A stretch of 64,000 nucleotides of DNA from positions 1 through 64,000 of the forward strand of contig NZ_MIKC01000009.1 in NCBI RefSeq assembly GCF_001730315.1, read 5' to 3'. Both the position numbers and the translations under genes were made by a program. How positions within the stretch are numbered: position 1 is the stretch's first letter; each line of letters opens with the position of its first letter. Shown piece by piece: positions 46,277-55,873 of the stretch. The stretch comes from Enterococcus ureilyticus. GTDB lineage: Bacteria; Bacillota; Bacilli; Lactobacillales; Enterococcaceae. The notes under the pieces were generated by a model, which was not told the origin of the DNA, searched no databases, and was given only the letters and a program-made list of their open reading frames with translations.

Positions 46277-48355
46277 ATGTATCTTTCAGCAAGAGTTAGA
46301 CTTATTTTGGAGCAGCTGTTGACTAATAATCGTCCCGTTTTTGTTCATGAGTTAGCAGAGGATTTAAATGTTAGTAAACGGACGATTCGACGCGATTTAA
46401 AAGAAGTAGAGGAAACGTTATCTACTTATCAGCTTAAATTGGTGAAGGAGCAAGGGATTTTATCTTTAGAAGGCGTTGATTTAGATAAACAACATTTTCG
46501 ATGGCAATTGATGGATCTGTCTTATAACGAATTTAGTCCAGAAGAGCGGCAGCAGAAAATTCTCAAAACTTTGTTGAAAGAAGAAAGCTTAAAACTTGCC
46601 GGACTAGCAAATGATTTAAATGTTACGATTTCAACGATTAGTAATGATCTAACTAAAATCGAAGAGCGGCTACCTAAAACAGTAAAAATTGAAAGAAGAC
46701 GAGGCACAGGTGTCTCTTTACAAGCTGATGAAGCACAAAAAAGAAGCTTAATGAGCGAGCTCTTTGGCCAACAGTTTCCAGACTATCAATTATTACAGTT
46801 CTTTCAAGAAAAATCCCGTGAAGTAGCCACTAATGATCGAGTAGAAGGGCGTTTGCTAGATTTAGTCAATGAAACATTATTGAAGAAAGTAGAATTTAGT
46901 GTCCGTAATTGGCGCAAACAAAATCTAGAAGAAATCAGTGATGAGGCTTATGCTAATTTAATTGTGCATATTTCCATTTCAATAGAACGAATGATTGCAG
47001 GAAACTTTATTCAAGCACACACAGATAATGATAAAATGATCAATTATCCAGAATTTGTTGTGGCAAAACAAATGTTAGCAGATATTCTTGAAATGGAAGT
47101 AGAAGTTGTCCCAGATGGAGAAGCTGCCTATGTCACAACACATCTTAGAGGTGTGAAGACTACAAAAAGTAACATGGGCTTCATGGAAAATGAAGAATTA
47201 GAAGTCTTGGTTTTAGTTAAGCAACTGATTGAACAAGTTGAATCTAAACTAGGACAAGAGTTACCTAAAGAGTTGTTAACCAAAGGGCTGATTGCACATC
47301 TACGACCTACATTAAGGCGCCTCCAACAAGGAATGCGAATTTACAATCCCTTAATTCACTCTATCAAGCAAGATTATGCCGATTTATTTGTAGTTATCAG
47401 ACAAGCGTTTGACCAAGTGTATCAAAAAAGTCACGTACCTGATGAAGAAATCGGTTACCTAGTTTTACACTTTGGTGCGGTCCTTTTACAATTAGAGAGT
47501 GAAAATCGTTTTTCTGGATTAGTTGTCTGTGCAAGTGGGATAGGAACATCTAGAATGTTGGTTACTCGCTTGCGTCAGCGAATTCCTCAATTAGAAAAAT
47601 TAGAAACAGTCTCTTTATTTGAGCTGAGTAGAAAAAAAGCAGAAGGACATTACCATGTTATCATTTCGACTATTGATCTAGGATCAGTGGATTTTGATTA
47701 TTTTTTGGTATCTCCTATGTTGACAGAAAGAGAGCTTTCACAAATCAGTGTCTTTTTGAAAAGTCTGCATAGTGAATACCATAAAAAAATTACCTACGAA
47801 GAACAAGCAGTTCAGTTGACTTTGTTAGAAGCAACACATTTTTTAGAGCAAAAGCAACGATTTACATCGATTGTTTTAGCAATTTTAAAAAATTTCAACT
47901 ACTCTAAGTTAAATGAAAATCTTGGAACGATTGAAGACACGGTTCGGGTCATTTGTACACAGCTTTTGGAGAAAGATGCAGAGTTAGATGTCGAGGCAGT
48001 CGTTAGTATCTTTTTGAACGACGAGGATAAGAAAGCCTTTGGTATTCCAAATACGCAAATTGGACTGTTTCATGCACGTAACGAATCAATAAAAGAACCG
48101 TTTTTTCAACTTTTTTCGTTAGAAAAATCGATTTTTATCGAAACCATGGATCATACAAAAATGGCGATCAATCGAATCGCGTTACTATTGGTTCCAGAAA
48201 AATTTTCACAAGAAGGTTTGGAAATCATTAGTTATATCAGTACGCTTTTTGTTGATAATAGACAAGTCATTGAAATTTTAGAATATGGAACAAATGAAGA
48301 AGTATCCGCCTATTTTGTTCAGAAATTATTAAATTACTTAGAGATGAGGAGATAA
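46277..48355 (+). CDS. mtlR: Mannitol operon activator MtlR (PRD/BglG type)
   Basis: The product is 692 residues. Order: N-terminal helix-turn-helix (LAEDLNVSKRTIRRDLKEVE) and a second HTH (LANDLNVTISTISNDLTKIE), two PRD domains (about 190-400; conserved His in HISISIERM, HLRGVKTT, HLRPTLRR, LHFGAVL), an EIIB-Gat-like domain with Cys in VVCASGIGTSRMLVTRLR, and a C-terminal EIIA-like domain (about 540-690). Phosphorylation by PTS proteins tunes its activity. It sits between mtlA and mtlF, with GAGAGGAG before ATG. Confidence 0.94.
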   Translation: MYLSARVRLILEQLLTNNRPVFVHELAEDLNVSKRTIRRDLKEVEETLSTYQLKLVKEQGILSLEGVDLDKQHFRWQLMDLSYNEFSPEERQQKILKTLLKEESLKLAGLANDLNVTISTISNDLTKIEERLPKTVKIERRRGTGVSLQADEAQKRSLMSELFGQQFPDYQLLQFFQEKSREVATNDRVEGRLLDLVNETLLKKVEFSVRNWRKQNLEEISDEAYANLIVHISISIERMIAGNFIQAHTDNDKMINYPEFVVAKQMLADILEMEVEVVPDGEAAYVTTHLRGVKTTKSNMGFMENEELEVLVLVKQLIEQVESKLGQELPKELLTKGLIAHLRPTLRRLQQGMRIYNPLIHSIKQDYADLFVVIRQAFDQVYQKSHVPDEEIGYLVLHFGAVLLQLESENRFSGLVVCASGIGTSRMLVTRLRQRIPQLEKLETVSLFELSRKKAEGHYHVIISTIDLGSVDFDYFLVSPMLTERELSQISVFLKSLHSEYHKKITYEEQAVQLTLLEATHFLEQKQRFTSIVLAILKNFNYSKLNENLGTIEDTVRVICTQLLEKDAELDVEAVVSIFLNDEDKKAFGIPNTQIGLFHARNESIKEPFFQLFSLEKSIFIETMDHTKMAINRIALLLVPEKFSQEGLEIISYISTLFVDNRQVIEILEYGTNEEVSAYFVQKLLNYLEMRR

Positions 48356-48356
48356 A

Positions 48357-48791
48357 ATGATTAGTTTAAAGAAAGAAGATATCGCGTTAAATCAGCAATT
48401 TTTTGATAAAAAAACAGCTATCCAAGCAGCTGGAAAACAGTTAACCAGTTTGGGCTACGTAGCACCAGAGTATATTGAAAAGATGGTCGAACGAGACCAA
48501 TTAACTACGACTTATATTGGAAATCTAGTTGCGATTCCACATGGGACGGATGAATCGAAACATCTAATCAAGAAATCAGGTATCGTTATTTTACAAGTAC
48601 CTGAAGGAGTAGATTTTGATGGCAATGAAGTGAAATTGATTATTGGGATTGCAGGAATTGGCGATGAGCATTTAGACTTGTTATCAGCGATTGCTTTAGT
48701 TTGCTCAGATTTAGAAAATGTAGAAAAATTAGTAGCAGCTGACTCACAAGAACAGATTATTGAATTGTTTAATGAAGAGGTGACTGTATGA
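48357..48791 (+). CDS. mtlF: PTS mannitol-specific EIIA
   Basis: The product is 144 residues. The phosphorylated His62 is in GNLVAIPHGTDESKHLI. It transfers phosphate from HPr to the EIIB domain of MtlA. It starts two bases after the mtlR stop and its own stop overlaps mtlD by four bases (ATGA), so the cluster is tightly coupled. Confidence 0.95.
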   Translation: MISLKKEDIALNQQFFDKKTAIQAAGKQLTSLGYVAPEYIEKMVERDQLTTTYIGNLVAIPHGTDESKHLIKKSGIVILQVPEGVDFDGNEVKLIIGIAGIGDEHLDLLSAIALVCSDLENVEKLVAADSQEQIIELFNEEVTV

Positions 48792-49939
48792 AAAAAATTG
48801 CAGTTCATTTTGGCGCAGGAAATATTGGACGTGGCTTTATTGGCTGGTTATTAGTTCAAGCAGGGTACCAAGTGGTATTTGCCGATGTTGACGAAAAAAT
48901 TGTTGAGGCAATCAACACGCAAGGCGAATATGAAGTTATTTTGGCTAACGAAGAGCAAGAGCGATTTATGATTGAAGGGGTACAGGCTGTCAACAGCAGT
49001 AAAGAAGTGGAGCGATTAGCAAAATATATCAGTGAAGCAAAAATAGTTACAACTGCTGTAGGACCAACAGTTTTACCAAGAGTAGCAGAAGTTATCGCTA
49101 AAGGAATTGAGCTAAGAGTAGGTTCTGCTGAATACTTGACCGTTATTGCTTGTGAGAATATGATTGGTGGTTCTGAAATTCTTCAAGCAGCTGTCTTGCC
49201 ATTGTTAACAGTTGAAGCCAAAGAATACGCTAAGAAATTTGTAGCCTTTCCCAATTCAGCAGTCGATCGCATTGTTCCAAATCAAAATCATGAAAATTTG
49301 TTGACTGTGACTGTAGAACCATTTTATGAATGGGTTGTCGAGGAGCCTTTAAATGAAGAAAATGCACCTGAAATTGCTGGGTTAAATTATGTACCCGACC
49401 TAACGCCCTACATTGAACGTAAATTGTTTACAGTAAATACAGGTCACGCAGTCACAGCTTATTTTGGTCATATGAGAAATATAAAATCAATTGAAGATGC
49501 GATTCACAATGAGAAGGTTCTCTTTATCGTACGAAGTGCTCTAGAGGAAACAGGAGCGTTATTGGAGAAAAAGTTCCAATTTTCTCACCACGAGCATCAA
49601 GCCTACATTGATAAAATCATTGAGCGCTTTAAGAATCCTTACGTTTCAGATTATGTAACACGTGTTGGTCGCTCACCGATCCGAAAAATAGGTGAAAATG
49701 ATCGATTTATTCAACCTGCTAGACAATTTGTGGAAGCATTTAATGAAACGCCTAAGGCTTTGGCAATTGCGATTGCTGCAGCGATGAAATTTGAAGAACC
49801 GACAGATGAAGAAGCTTGTGCGCTTCAAAAAGCAATTAAAGAGCAAGGCTTAGATCAGACGATTGAACAATATACAGGGTTAAAACCGTATACAAAATTG
49901 TTTGAGAAGATTCGCACTTCTTATCATGAGTTAGTCTAA
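48788..49939 (+). CDS. mtlD: Mannitol-1-phosphate 5-dehydrogenase
   Basis: The product is 383 residues. The NAD-binding motif is VHFGAGNIGRGFIGWLL. The substrate-binding and catalytic region includes FPNSAVDRIVPNQ, KLFTVNTGHAVTAYFGH (with the catalytic Lys) and RVGRSPIRKIGENDRF. It oxidises mannitol-1-phosphate to fructose-6-phosphate. Last gene of the operon; a strong terminator follows. Confidence 0.96.
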   Translation: MKKIAVHFGAGNIGRGFIGWLLVQAGYQVVFADVDEKIVEAINTQGEYEVILANEEQERFMIEGVQAVNSSKEVERLAKYISEAKIVTTAVGPTVLPRVAEVIAKGIELRVGSAEYLTVIACENMIGGSEILQAAVLPLLTVEAKEYAKKFVAFPNSAVDRIVPNQNHENLLTVTVEPFYEWVVEEPLNEENAPEIAGLNYVPDLTPYIERKLFTVNTGHAVTAYFGHMRNIKSIEDAIHNEKVLFIVRSALEETGALLEKKFQFSHHEHQAYIDKIIERFKNPYVSDYVTRVGRSPIRKIGENDRFIQPARQFVEAFNETPKALAIAIAAAMKFEEPTDEEACALQKAIKEQGLDQTIEQYTGLKPYTKLFEKIRTSYHELV

Positions 49940-49940
49940 A

Positions 49941-49982
49941 AAATACTTAACCAAGCGAGAAAAGCTTGGTTAAGTATTTTTT
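49941..49982. terminator. mtl operon terminator, bidirectional
   Basis: AAATACTTAACCAAGC (49941-49956) pairs with GCTTGGTTAAGTATTT (49964-49979), with T run. It lies between convergent mtlD and telA. Confidence 0.92.
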
Positions 49983-49983
49983 G

Positions 49984-51171
49984 TTATTGTGTCAATTCTA
50001 ATAATTTTGTTTTTAAATCTTCTTCCATATGACCTAATTCGATTTCAGCCGCACGACGTTTTTCTTTTCCTTCTTGCTGAATCCTTAATGTTTCTTGGAT
50101 TGTTTCAACTAAATCGTTTTGCGTTTTTTGTAATGTATCGATATCAACGATACCACGTTCATTTTCTTTTGCCGTTTCAATTGCAGAAATCTTAAGCATT
50201 TCAGAATTTTTCTTCAATAAATCATTAGTTGTTTCAGATACTTGACGTTGGGCTGTTACAGCATCTTTTTGACGTAATAAAGTCAATGCAATCACTACCT
50301 GGTTTTTCCAAAGCGGAATCGCTGTGTTGATCGATGCTTGAATTTTTTCTGCTAAAGCCTGATTGGTATTTTGAATCAAACGAATTTGAGGTGCTTGTTG
50401 GATCGTGATTTGACGTGCTAAACGCAAATCGTGTGTTCGTTTATCTAAGCGATCTAAAAATTGCGTATAGTCATTCGCAATTTGTACGTCCATTTGATCA
50501 CCAGTTTCTTCAGCTTTCTTCATAGCTTCAGGAATGATCTTCATTTGCAGTTCTTCAGTCTTTAACTCACCGGCTGCAATATAGATATTTAAGGCATCAA
50601 AGTAATCTTTGTTTTTATTATAAAGTTGTTCTAACATTAGATTATCTTTTAAAAGACCATTTTTTTCTTTTTCTAGTTTGACCGCAATTTTATCAATTTG
50701 AGCACCAATTTTTTGATATTTCGCAGTGATCTCAAAAATCGATTGTTTTACTTTACCAAACATTTTTTGAAAAATATTCCCTTCGCCCGCTCGTAATTCA
50801 TCAGGATTCGCTTCATTTAATCGATACATCAAATCTGTTAAGGAATCACCAACAGGACCGATATCTTGAGATTGTACGTGATTTAACATCGATTGAGAAA
50901 ATTCGCCTAGCTTTGTTTGCGCTGCTGAACCATAGGTGATCACAGCTTGAGAGTCTTGTACATCGATTTTAGATGCTAACTCGCGTGCTTGGGCTTGACG
51001 ATCTTCTGGCAATTTATCCACTAATCGAGTTGCAACCTGCTGATCCTGTAAAGCAGAGATCTCACTTTGTTGGGTTGCTGTTAATGAATCAATAGGTGTT
51101 GAAAAAGGGTTATTCAATAAGTCATCTAAAGTATCACTGACAGGGGTGATATCTTTTGGTTTATCTTCCAT
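49984..51171 (-). CDS. Toxic anion resistance (TelA/KlaA) family protein
   Basis: The product is 395 residues, almost entirely helical with long coiled-coil stretches and no membrane segment. Landmarks are [38 protein letters not shown] and the C-terminal [20 protein letters not shown]. TelA-family proteins were named from plasmid tellurite resistance but are widely conserved; Listeria TelA also affects antimicrobial tolerance. It is the second gene of a pair with the xpaC-like gene 100 bp upstream. AGGAGG precedes ATG. Confidence 0.88.
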   Translation of the reverse strand: MEDKPKDITPVSDTLDDLLNNPFSTPIDSLTATQQSEISALQDQQVATRLVDKLPEDRQAQARELASKIDVQDSQAVITYGSAAQTKLGEFSQSMLNHVQSQDIGPVGDSLTDLMYRLNEANPDELRAGEGNIFQKMFGKVKQSIFEITAKYQKIGAQIDKIAVKLEKEKNGLLKDNLMLEQLYNKNKDYFDALNIYIAAGELKTEELQMKIIPEAMKKAEETGDQMDVQIANDYTQFLDRLDKRTHDLRLARQITIQQAPQIRLIQNTNQALAEKIQASINTAIPLWKNQVVIALTLLRQKDAVTAQRQVSETTNDLLKKNSEMLKISAIETAKENERGIVDIDTLQKTQNDLVETIQETLRIQQEGKEKRRAAEIELGHMEEDLKTKLLELTQ

Positions 51172-51271
51172 TTTATTTCCTCCTAAATTTGAAAGTGTAC
51201 CGAGACTTCAGCTCATGCAAGTACACAGTATAAAACATGAGTCAAAGTATAGTGATCAAGTGAAACAATAA

Positions 51272-51943
51272 TTAAAATTCATCGTTACGTTCATTACTGC
51301 TATTATCTCTTTTTAAACTATTTTTAGCAACGGATATCTCAATATCTAAGTCTTCTAAATCATCAGCTACAAACTGTTCATAATCTTTTTTGATTAATTT
51401 AGAGACTTGGTCAATAATTTGAGCACTTTCTTCCAATTTTTCATATGTTTGTTTATTTTTGATCTCATGGTCATCGATTTCTAAGTATTTACTCGTTAAA
51501 TCGACTAAATTAGGTAAGTGAGTATATAAAAAGTGATTCGCTAAATGCAGTTTTTTAGGCTCTTTCACTAACTCTTTAAAGAGAGCTTTGGATACTCGTA
51601 ACGTATCGTTGCGCAAGTCGACCGCTCTTAATTTAGTAGAGGCATTCATATTTTCCTGCAACTGAACGATTTGCTTTTTAGTCGTATTCATTGTATCACG
51701 GAAAAAATTGATTTCCTGATCCGTCATACCTAAATTTGCATAATGTTCCTCTTTTGTTTTTGTAAGATTAGGCAATGCTTCTTCTTTTTTTCCAGTTTTC
51801 TTTTTTGATCCATTAAAAAGCAGAACGACAAGAAGCAAAAGAATCACGACAACAGCTGGTATGTGAACACCAGTAATAAAACGTAGAACTAAACCTGCTA
51901 AAAATAAATAAGCAACTATTTTGATAAGCCTTCCTTTTCTCAT
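51272..51943 (-). CDS. XpaC-like membrane protein
   Basis: The product is 223 residues. Two short hydrophobic segments (about residues 8-22 and 28-43, VVVILLLLVVLLF) form an N-terminal hairpin; the rest is a helical domain with EEHYANLGMTDQEINFFRDT, the XpaC signature. XpaC was named for hydrolysis of a phosphate indicator, but the true function is unknown. xpaC and a telA homologue are adjacent in Bacillus too (xpaC-yaaN), so the pair probably works together. GGAGGGA precedes ATG. Confidence 0.82.
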   Translation of the reverse strand: MRKGRLIKIVAYLFLAGLVLRFITGVHIPAVVVILLLLVVLLFNGSKKKTGKKEEALPNLTKTKEEHYANLGMTDQEINFFRDTMNTTKKQIVQLQENMNASTKLRAVDLRNDTLRVSKALFKELVKEPKKLHLANHFLYTHLPNLVDLTSKYLEIDDHEIKNKQTYEKLEESAQIIDQVSKLIKKDYEQFVADDLEDLDIEISVAKNSLKRDNSSNERNDEF

Positions 51944-52218
51944 TTAAGTTCCCTCCAATCATTCATTCCATCGAAAGTTGTTAACCTCCGCTACATAAGT
52001 TATTTTAGCACATTCTGGGCTATAAATAATATCAGTCCAAAGGTTGATTTTGATATTTAGTGAAAATGTAAGAAATGGCAAGGGAAAAAAGGGGTTTTTT
52101 ACTACTTTAGATGTAGAGTCAGCTAAATTGTTCACAAAAAAGTCAAAAGAAAGATGAGAAAAAAATAGAAACGTAAGGTATAATAGAAGACAACGATCTG
52201 GATAAAAGGAGAAACATT

Positions 52219-52917
52219 GTGAAGAAATTTAAAATCATAACTATATTATTAGTGGGGTTGGTCGTCACGGGTTGTTCTGGACGTAGTGTCGTAGAAGAAG
52301 AGGATGACGATGCTTATTTAGAAGAAACGAGTTCGAGTGTGGAAGAATTAAGTTCTTATGGAGATGATGAGGTATTTTATGAACCTCGTGATCGCTCAAC
52401 AACAAGCACTACTGTAGATGAAAACCAAGTAGCAACGGATGAGACAAAAGAGCAACCGAGTGATTCAAAAAATAAAATCGAAGTAATCAAAACCAAGAAT
52501 GGAAACTTTAAAATAGAAATGACAGACGGCTGGCAATCTGTTGAAGCAAAAGAATTAAGTGATAATGCGGATGTCAGTTTAAAAAATACTACAAATGAAG
52601 AATACTATATGGTGTTAAGTGAAGCAAAAAAAGATTTTGATAGTTTTGATGTATTTAAACAGTCTGTGGATTTGTCTGATTTAGGTGAGATTACAAATGA
52701 AAAAAAAGCTGCAATCAACTATAATGGATTAAAAGGTGAACGCCGTACTTTTACAGCAAGTAAAGATGGAGTAGAGGTTTATTACATCTACGATTTAGTA
52801 GAAGGTAAAGATCACTATTTGCAATGTATCAGTTGGACCTTAAATAGCAAGAAAAGTAGTAATGAATCAGATTTAATTAAAGTCATGAACTCTCTAGCTG
52901 AATTAGAAAATAAATAG
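52219..52917 (+). CDS. Hypothetical lipoprotein
   Basis: The product is 232 residues from GTG 52219, with AAAAGGAG upstream. The signal peptide ends in a lipobox with Cys19 (VTGC). An acidic, Ser/Thr-rich disordered linker (about residues 20-85) leads to a globular domain of about 140 residues (FKIEMTDGWQSVEAKELSDN, GLKGERRTFTASKDGVEVYY) like the PsbP/MOG1-type lipoprotein domains of Gram-positives; that likeness is tentative. A promoter-like TATAAT lies at about 52178. Confidence 0.75.
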   Translation: MKKFKIITILLVGLVVTGCSGRSVVEEEDDDAYLEETSSSVEELSSYGDDEVFYEPRDRSTTSTTVDENQVATDETKEQPSDSKNKIEVIKTKNGNFKIEMTDGWQSVEAKELSDNADVSLKNTTNEEYYMVLSEAKKDFDSFDVFKQSVDLSDLGEITNEKKAAINYNGLKGERRTFTASKDGVEVYYIYDLVEGKDHYLQCISWTLNSKKSSNESDLIKVMNSLAELENK

Positions 52918-52953
52918 TTTTAAATGATGAGCAGGATAAAAGCTGTAGATAGT

Positions 52954-52998
52954 AGAGAGAAGTAAAACTAGTGCCATAGTTTTATTCCTCTCTTTTTT
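52954..52998 (+). terminator. Terminator
   Basis: AGAGAGAAGTAAAACTA (52954-52970) pairs with TAGTTTTATTCCTCTCT (52977-52993, one mismatch), followed by a T run. Confidence 0.85.
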
Positions 52999-53147
52999 TG
53001 ATGAGAGCATGCTACATTTTTTGTAGAAATAGTTAAATAACCTCAAAAATTCCCAGATACTGTGAATAAAGGATTCACAAAAAGAGTGATAAGTGATAAA
53101 ATTTCAAAATTAAGGTATGATATCCATAGAAAGATTGGTGAACTTGC

Positions 53148-53732
53148 ATGATGAACTTTGAAGAGTTTGAGGAAAAGACGATTTCCAGAAAAGAAATATT
53201 TAAAGGACATATGATTGAGGTTGTTTTGGACGAAGTCCAATTACCTAATGGTGAAACTAGTACACGTGAACTTGTTTTTCATCCTGGAGCAGTTGCGATT
53301 ATTCCAATAACAGCAGACAATAAAATGATCATGGTCAAACAATTCAGAAAACCGATGGAAAAAGTTCTTTTAGAAATTCCTGCTGGAAAAATCGACCCTG
53401 GTGAACAGGACAATCCAAAAGAAACGGCAGAGCGAGAATTAGAAGAAGAGACCGGCTATCGAGCAAATGAATTTACTTTTGTGACGTCTATGTATGTTTC
53501 TCCTGGTTTTGCAAATGAACTTCTTCATATTTATTTTGCGCAAGATTTAGTAAAGGTTCCTAATCCCCGTCCGCAAGACGATGATGAGATTTTAGAATTA
53601 TATACAATCACATTAGATGAAGCGAAAGCAGAAATTGCTAGTGGGCTGATTTGTGATGCAAAAACCATCTTTGCTGTGCAGTATTGGGAACTACAGCAGC
53701 TAAAACAGCAGCTGAAGGAGGATAAACAATGA
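53148..53732 (+). CDS. nudF: ADP-ribose pyrophosphatase, Nudix family
   Basis: The product is 194 residues. The N-terminal strand region EEKTISRKEIFKGHMIEVVL and the downstream MYVSPGFANELLHIY match the NudF/YqkG group, which hydrolyses ADP-ribose to AMP and ribose-5-phosphate. The Nudix box reads GKIDPGEQDNPKETAERELE then EETGY; nine residues instead of the usual seven separate the first Glu from the R-E, so there is a two-residue insertion. A second ATG (53151) is equally possible as start. Its stop overlaps the next gene by four bases. Confidence 0.85.
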   Translation: MMNFEEFEEKTISRKEIFKGHMIEVVLDEVQLPNGETSTRELVFHPGAVAIIPITADNKMIMVKQFRKPMEKVLLEIPAGKIDPGEQDNPKETAERELEEETGYRANEFTFVTSMYVSPGFANELLHIYFAQDLVKVPNPRPQDDDEILELYTITLDEAKAEIASGLICDAKTIFAVQYWELQQLKQQLKEDKQ

Positions 53733-54025
53733 GCAAAGGTCCGTTGGTCACTCGGACAGAATTACGGAGACGAAAAGAAGAGGCTGACAAAGAGGCACAA
53801 AAGTTATTTGCGCAAGAGCAAAAATCAGCTGACAAAGCATACCGTAAAAAAGAAAAAGAAATCTCAAACTTTTATCGAAAAGAACATAAGAAGCAAAAAG
53901 AAATTACCAAATCACGTTCAAATGAGCAAACAAAAATCCGAGAGCGCAGTAGTACGCTGACTAAAGCGATTATTATTGTTGCGATTTTGTTGGCTATTGT
54001 TATATTTATCGTATTGAATTTATAG
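53729..54025 (+). CDS. Small basic coiled-coil membrane protein
   Basis: The product is 98 residues. A long, highly charged helix (about 10-75, RRRKEEADKEAQKLFAQEQK) precedes one C-terminal transmembrane segment (AIIIVAILLAIVIFIVLNL), so it is a tail-anchored protein facing the cytoplasm. Conserved in enterococci between nudF and mtnN as far as I recall; function unknown. Translation is coupled to nudF by the ATGA overlap, with AGGAGG upstream; mtnN starts 16 bp on. Confidence 0.75.
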   Translation: MSKGPLVTRTELRRRKEEADKEAQKLFAQEQKSADKAYRKKEKEISNFYRKEHKKQKEITKSRSNEQTKIRERSSTLTKAIIIVAILLAIVIFIVLNL

Positions 54026-54041
54026 AGAAGAGGAAGTCACT

Positions 54042-54734
54042 ATGAAAATTGGAATTATCGGAGCAATGGATCAAGAAGTGAAAATCTTAAAAGAAAAATT
54101 ATCTGATACACGATCTTGGGAAAGAGCTGGAGCATTATTTGTCTCAGGTTCGCTAGGCCGACATGAAGTGATTGTTGTTCGTTCTGGAATCGGGAAAGTA
54201 TTGTCAGCTGTTACGACAACCTTATTGATCCATCAGTATGGTGTAAATATGGTGATCAACACTGGATCGGCTGGCGGCATTGGACAAGGACTAGCTGTTG
54301 GTGACCTAGTGATTGCAGACAAATTAGCTTATTTTGATGTAGATGTTACTGGATTTGGTTATCAGCCGGGACAATTGCCTGGTATGCCGTTATATTATGA
54401 ATCAAGTGATTATCTAAAAATTGAAATGAAAAAAGCAGCTGAGAAGACAGGGATGTCGATTCATCATGGTTTGATCGTAACTGGAGATTCTTTTGTCAAT
54501 GACAAGAAAAAAGTGAGTAACATTCTTTCAGAATTTCCAGAAGCATTGGCCTGTGAAATGGAAGGTGCTGCAATCGCTCAAGCAGCTGCACAATTTAATA
54601 TTCCATTTTTAGTTGTTAGAGCAATCAGTGATACGGCTGATCATGAAGCATCTCAAACTTTTGATGAATTTATTGAAGAAGCAGGAGAAAAGTCAGCACA
54701 GATGGTTATCCATTTTGTGGAGCATCTTGTTTAA
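54042..54734 (+). CDS. mtnN: 5'-methylthioadenosine/S-adenosylhomocysteine nucleosidase
   Basis: The product is 230 residues. Purine-binding and catalytic features are visible: IIGAMDQEVKILKEKL at the start (with the active Glu), INTGSAGGIGQGLAVGDLV, MEGAAIAQAAAQF and the catalytic Asp in VRAISDTADHEA. It removes adenine from MTA and SAH in the activated-methyl cycle and supplies precursor for AI-2. Third gene of the nudF operon. AGAGGAAG precedes ATG. Confidence 0.95.
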   Translation: MKIGIIGAMDQEVKILKEKLSDTRSWERAGALFVSGSLGRHEVIVVRSGIGKVLSAVTTTLLIHQYGVNMVINTGSAGGIGQGLAVGDLVIADKLAYFDVDVTGFGYQPGQLPGMPLYYESSDYLKIEMKKAAEKTGMSIHHGLIVTGDSFVNDKKKVSNILSEFPEALACEMEGAAIAQAAAQFNIPFLVVRAISDTADHEASQTFDEFIEEAGEKSAQMVIHFVEHLV

Positions 54735-54765
54735 TCTGTCTTACTTTTTAAATGGAGGTTTTTGA

Positions 54766-55314
54766 ATGAAAGCATTGATTTCAATTGATTATACGAATGA
54801 TTTTGTTGCAGCAGATGGTGCATTGACAACAGGTGGCGCAGGGCAAGCAATCGAGTCTTCTTTACTTGCTATAACTCAAGCGTTTATTGAAAATAATGAT
54901 TTTGTAGTTTACGCGATTGATCGCCATGATCATAATGATCCAAAGCATCCAGAAAATGATTTATTTCCACCCCATAACATTGTTGGTACGAACGGTCGCA
55001 AACTCTACGGGAAACTAGCAGAAGTTTATGAAAAGAGTCGAAACAAAGTCAATGTTTACTGGATTGATAAACGTCATTATTCTGCTTTTAGTGGAACTGA
55101 TTTAGATATCCGTCTGCGTGAAAGAGGCATTACGGAGCTTCATCTAGTCGGAGTTTGTACGGATATCTGTGTCCTTCACACCGCAGTGGATGCGTATAAT
55201 TTAGGGTACAAGATTGTTATTCATAAAAATGCAGTTGCCAGTTTCGATCCTGTTGGACACGAATGGGCATTGAATCATTTTAAACACGTATTAGGTGCGA
55301 CAGTAATTGAATAA
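54766..55314 (+). CDS. pncA: Cysteine hydrolase, nicotinamidase (isochorismatase family)
   Basis: The product is 182 residues. The catalytic triad can be placed: Asp8 in LISIDYTNDF, Lys in WIDKRHYSAFSG and Cys in VGVCTDICVLHT. Metal-binding residues DRHDHNDPKHPEND are present, typical of PncA-type nicotinamidases that make nicotinate for NAD salvage. Likely fourth gene of the nudF-mtnN operon, with TGGAGG before ATG. The symbol is by family likeness. Confidence 0.82.
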   Translation: MKALISIDYTNDFVAADGALTTGGAGQAIESSLLAITQAFIENNDFVVYAIDRHDHNDPKHPENDLFPPHNIVGTNGRKLYGKLAEVYEKSRNKVNVYWIDKRHYSAFSGTDLDIRLRERGITELHLVGVCTDICVLHTAVDAYNLGYKIVIHKNAVASFDPVGHEWALNHFKHVLGATVIE

Positions 55315-55324
55315 CTTGATTTAT

Positions 55325-55370
55325 AAGAGCTGTGAAAGACTTAATGAGTTTTTTTACAGCTCTTTTTTGA
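55325..55370 (+). terminator. Operon terminator
   Basis: AAGAGCTGT (55325-55333) pairs with ACAGCTCTT (55356-55364), followed by TTTT. Confidence 0.85.
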
Positions 55371-55582
55371 ATTCTCTGATAAGGTAGCTTCAAGAGTGAC
55401 ATTATTGTTGTATACAAACAATTATCAAGTTATTTTTACAAGAGTTTGTCGTTCTATTTTTTTCATAATTGCAGAACTGATGCCTTAGCCGTGAAATTTT
55501 TTCTGTCGTGTATTTTGACCATCTGGCCCATTGGATAATCTGTACTGCTATGAGTAATACGACCTGTGTGACATCAGCAGAA
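55371..55582. other. Intergenic stretch, nothing recognised
   Basis: A minus-strand frame of 68 codons overlaps it but has no ribosome-binding site or recognisable family. TGTATACA at about 55409 is an exact 8-bp palindrome. Confidence 0.4.
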
Positions 55583-55873
55583 TCAAATTTTCGGATCACT
55601 CCATTCATTGATCTGCCCCATTTCTCTTAAATAAATGATTTTCTGTTTTCTTGTTAATTTTTTAAATGCGTACTCTGCTTTGGTTGCGTCACTACGACTA
55701 CTAAATTTTTCAACATGGATTATTTTTGCTGGGAGTCTAGAGGGAAGTCGAGTGTACTTTGCCCCAACTCCACTATTATGTTCCTTTAAACGTCTTTTTG
55801 GATCTGTGGTATAACCGCCGTAAAAAGTCTCATCTTTGCAGTGGAGTACATAAAAATAATGATTAGTTTCCAT
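55583..55873 (-). CDS. GIY-YIG nuclease-family protein (UPF0213)
   Basis: The product is 96 residues. The GIY-YIG module is read as YFYVLHCKDETFYGGYTTDP (with Y-V-L and Y-G-G-Y), followed by RRLKEHNSGVGAKYTRLPS and a K-x-E-Y-x-F helix. These small proteins (YhbQ/YazA type) are found next to a tRNA/rRNA methyltransferase gene, as here, and their role is not settled. It overlaps the methyltransferase gene by 11 bases. Confidence 0.9.
   Translation of the reverse strand: METNHYFYVLHCKDETFYGGYTTDPKRRLKEHNSGVGAKYTRLPSRLPAKIIHVEKFSSRSDATKAEYAFKKLTRKQKIIYLREMGQINEWSDPKI

Noticed and set aside
55402-55608. Minus-strand frame downstream of the GIY-YIG gene
   Set aside because: It overlaps the GIY-YIG gene in another frame and has no supported start. 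I could not assign the residues to any family.
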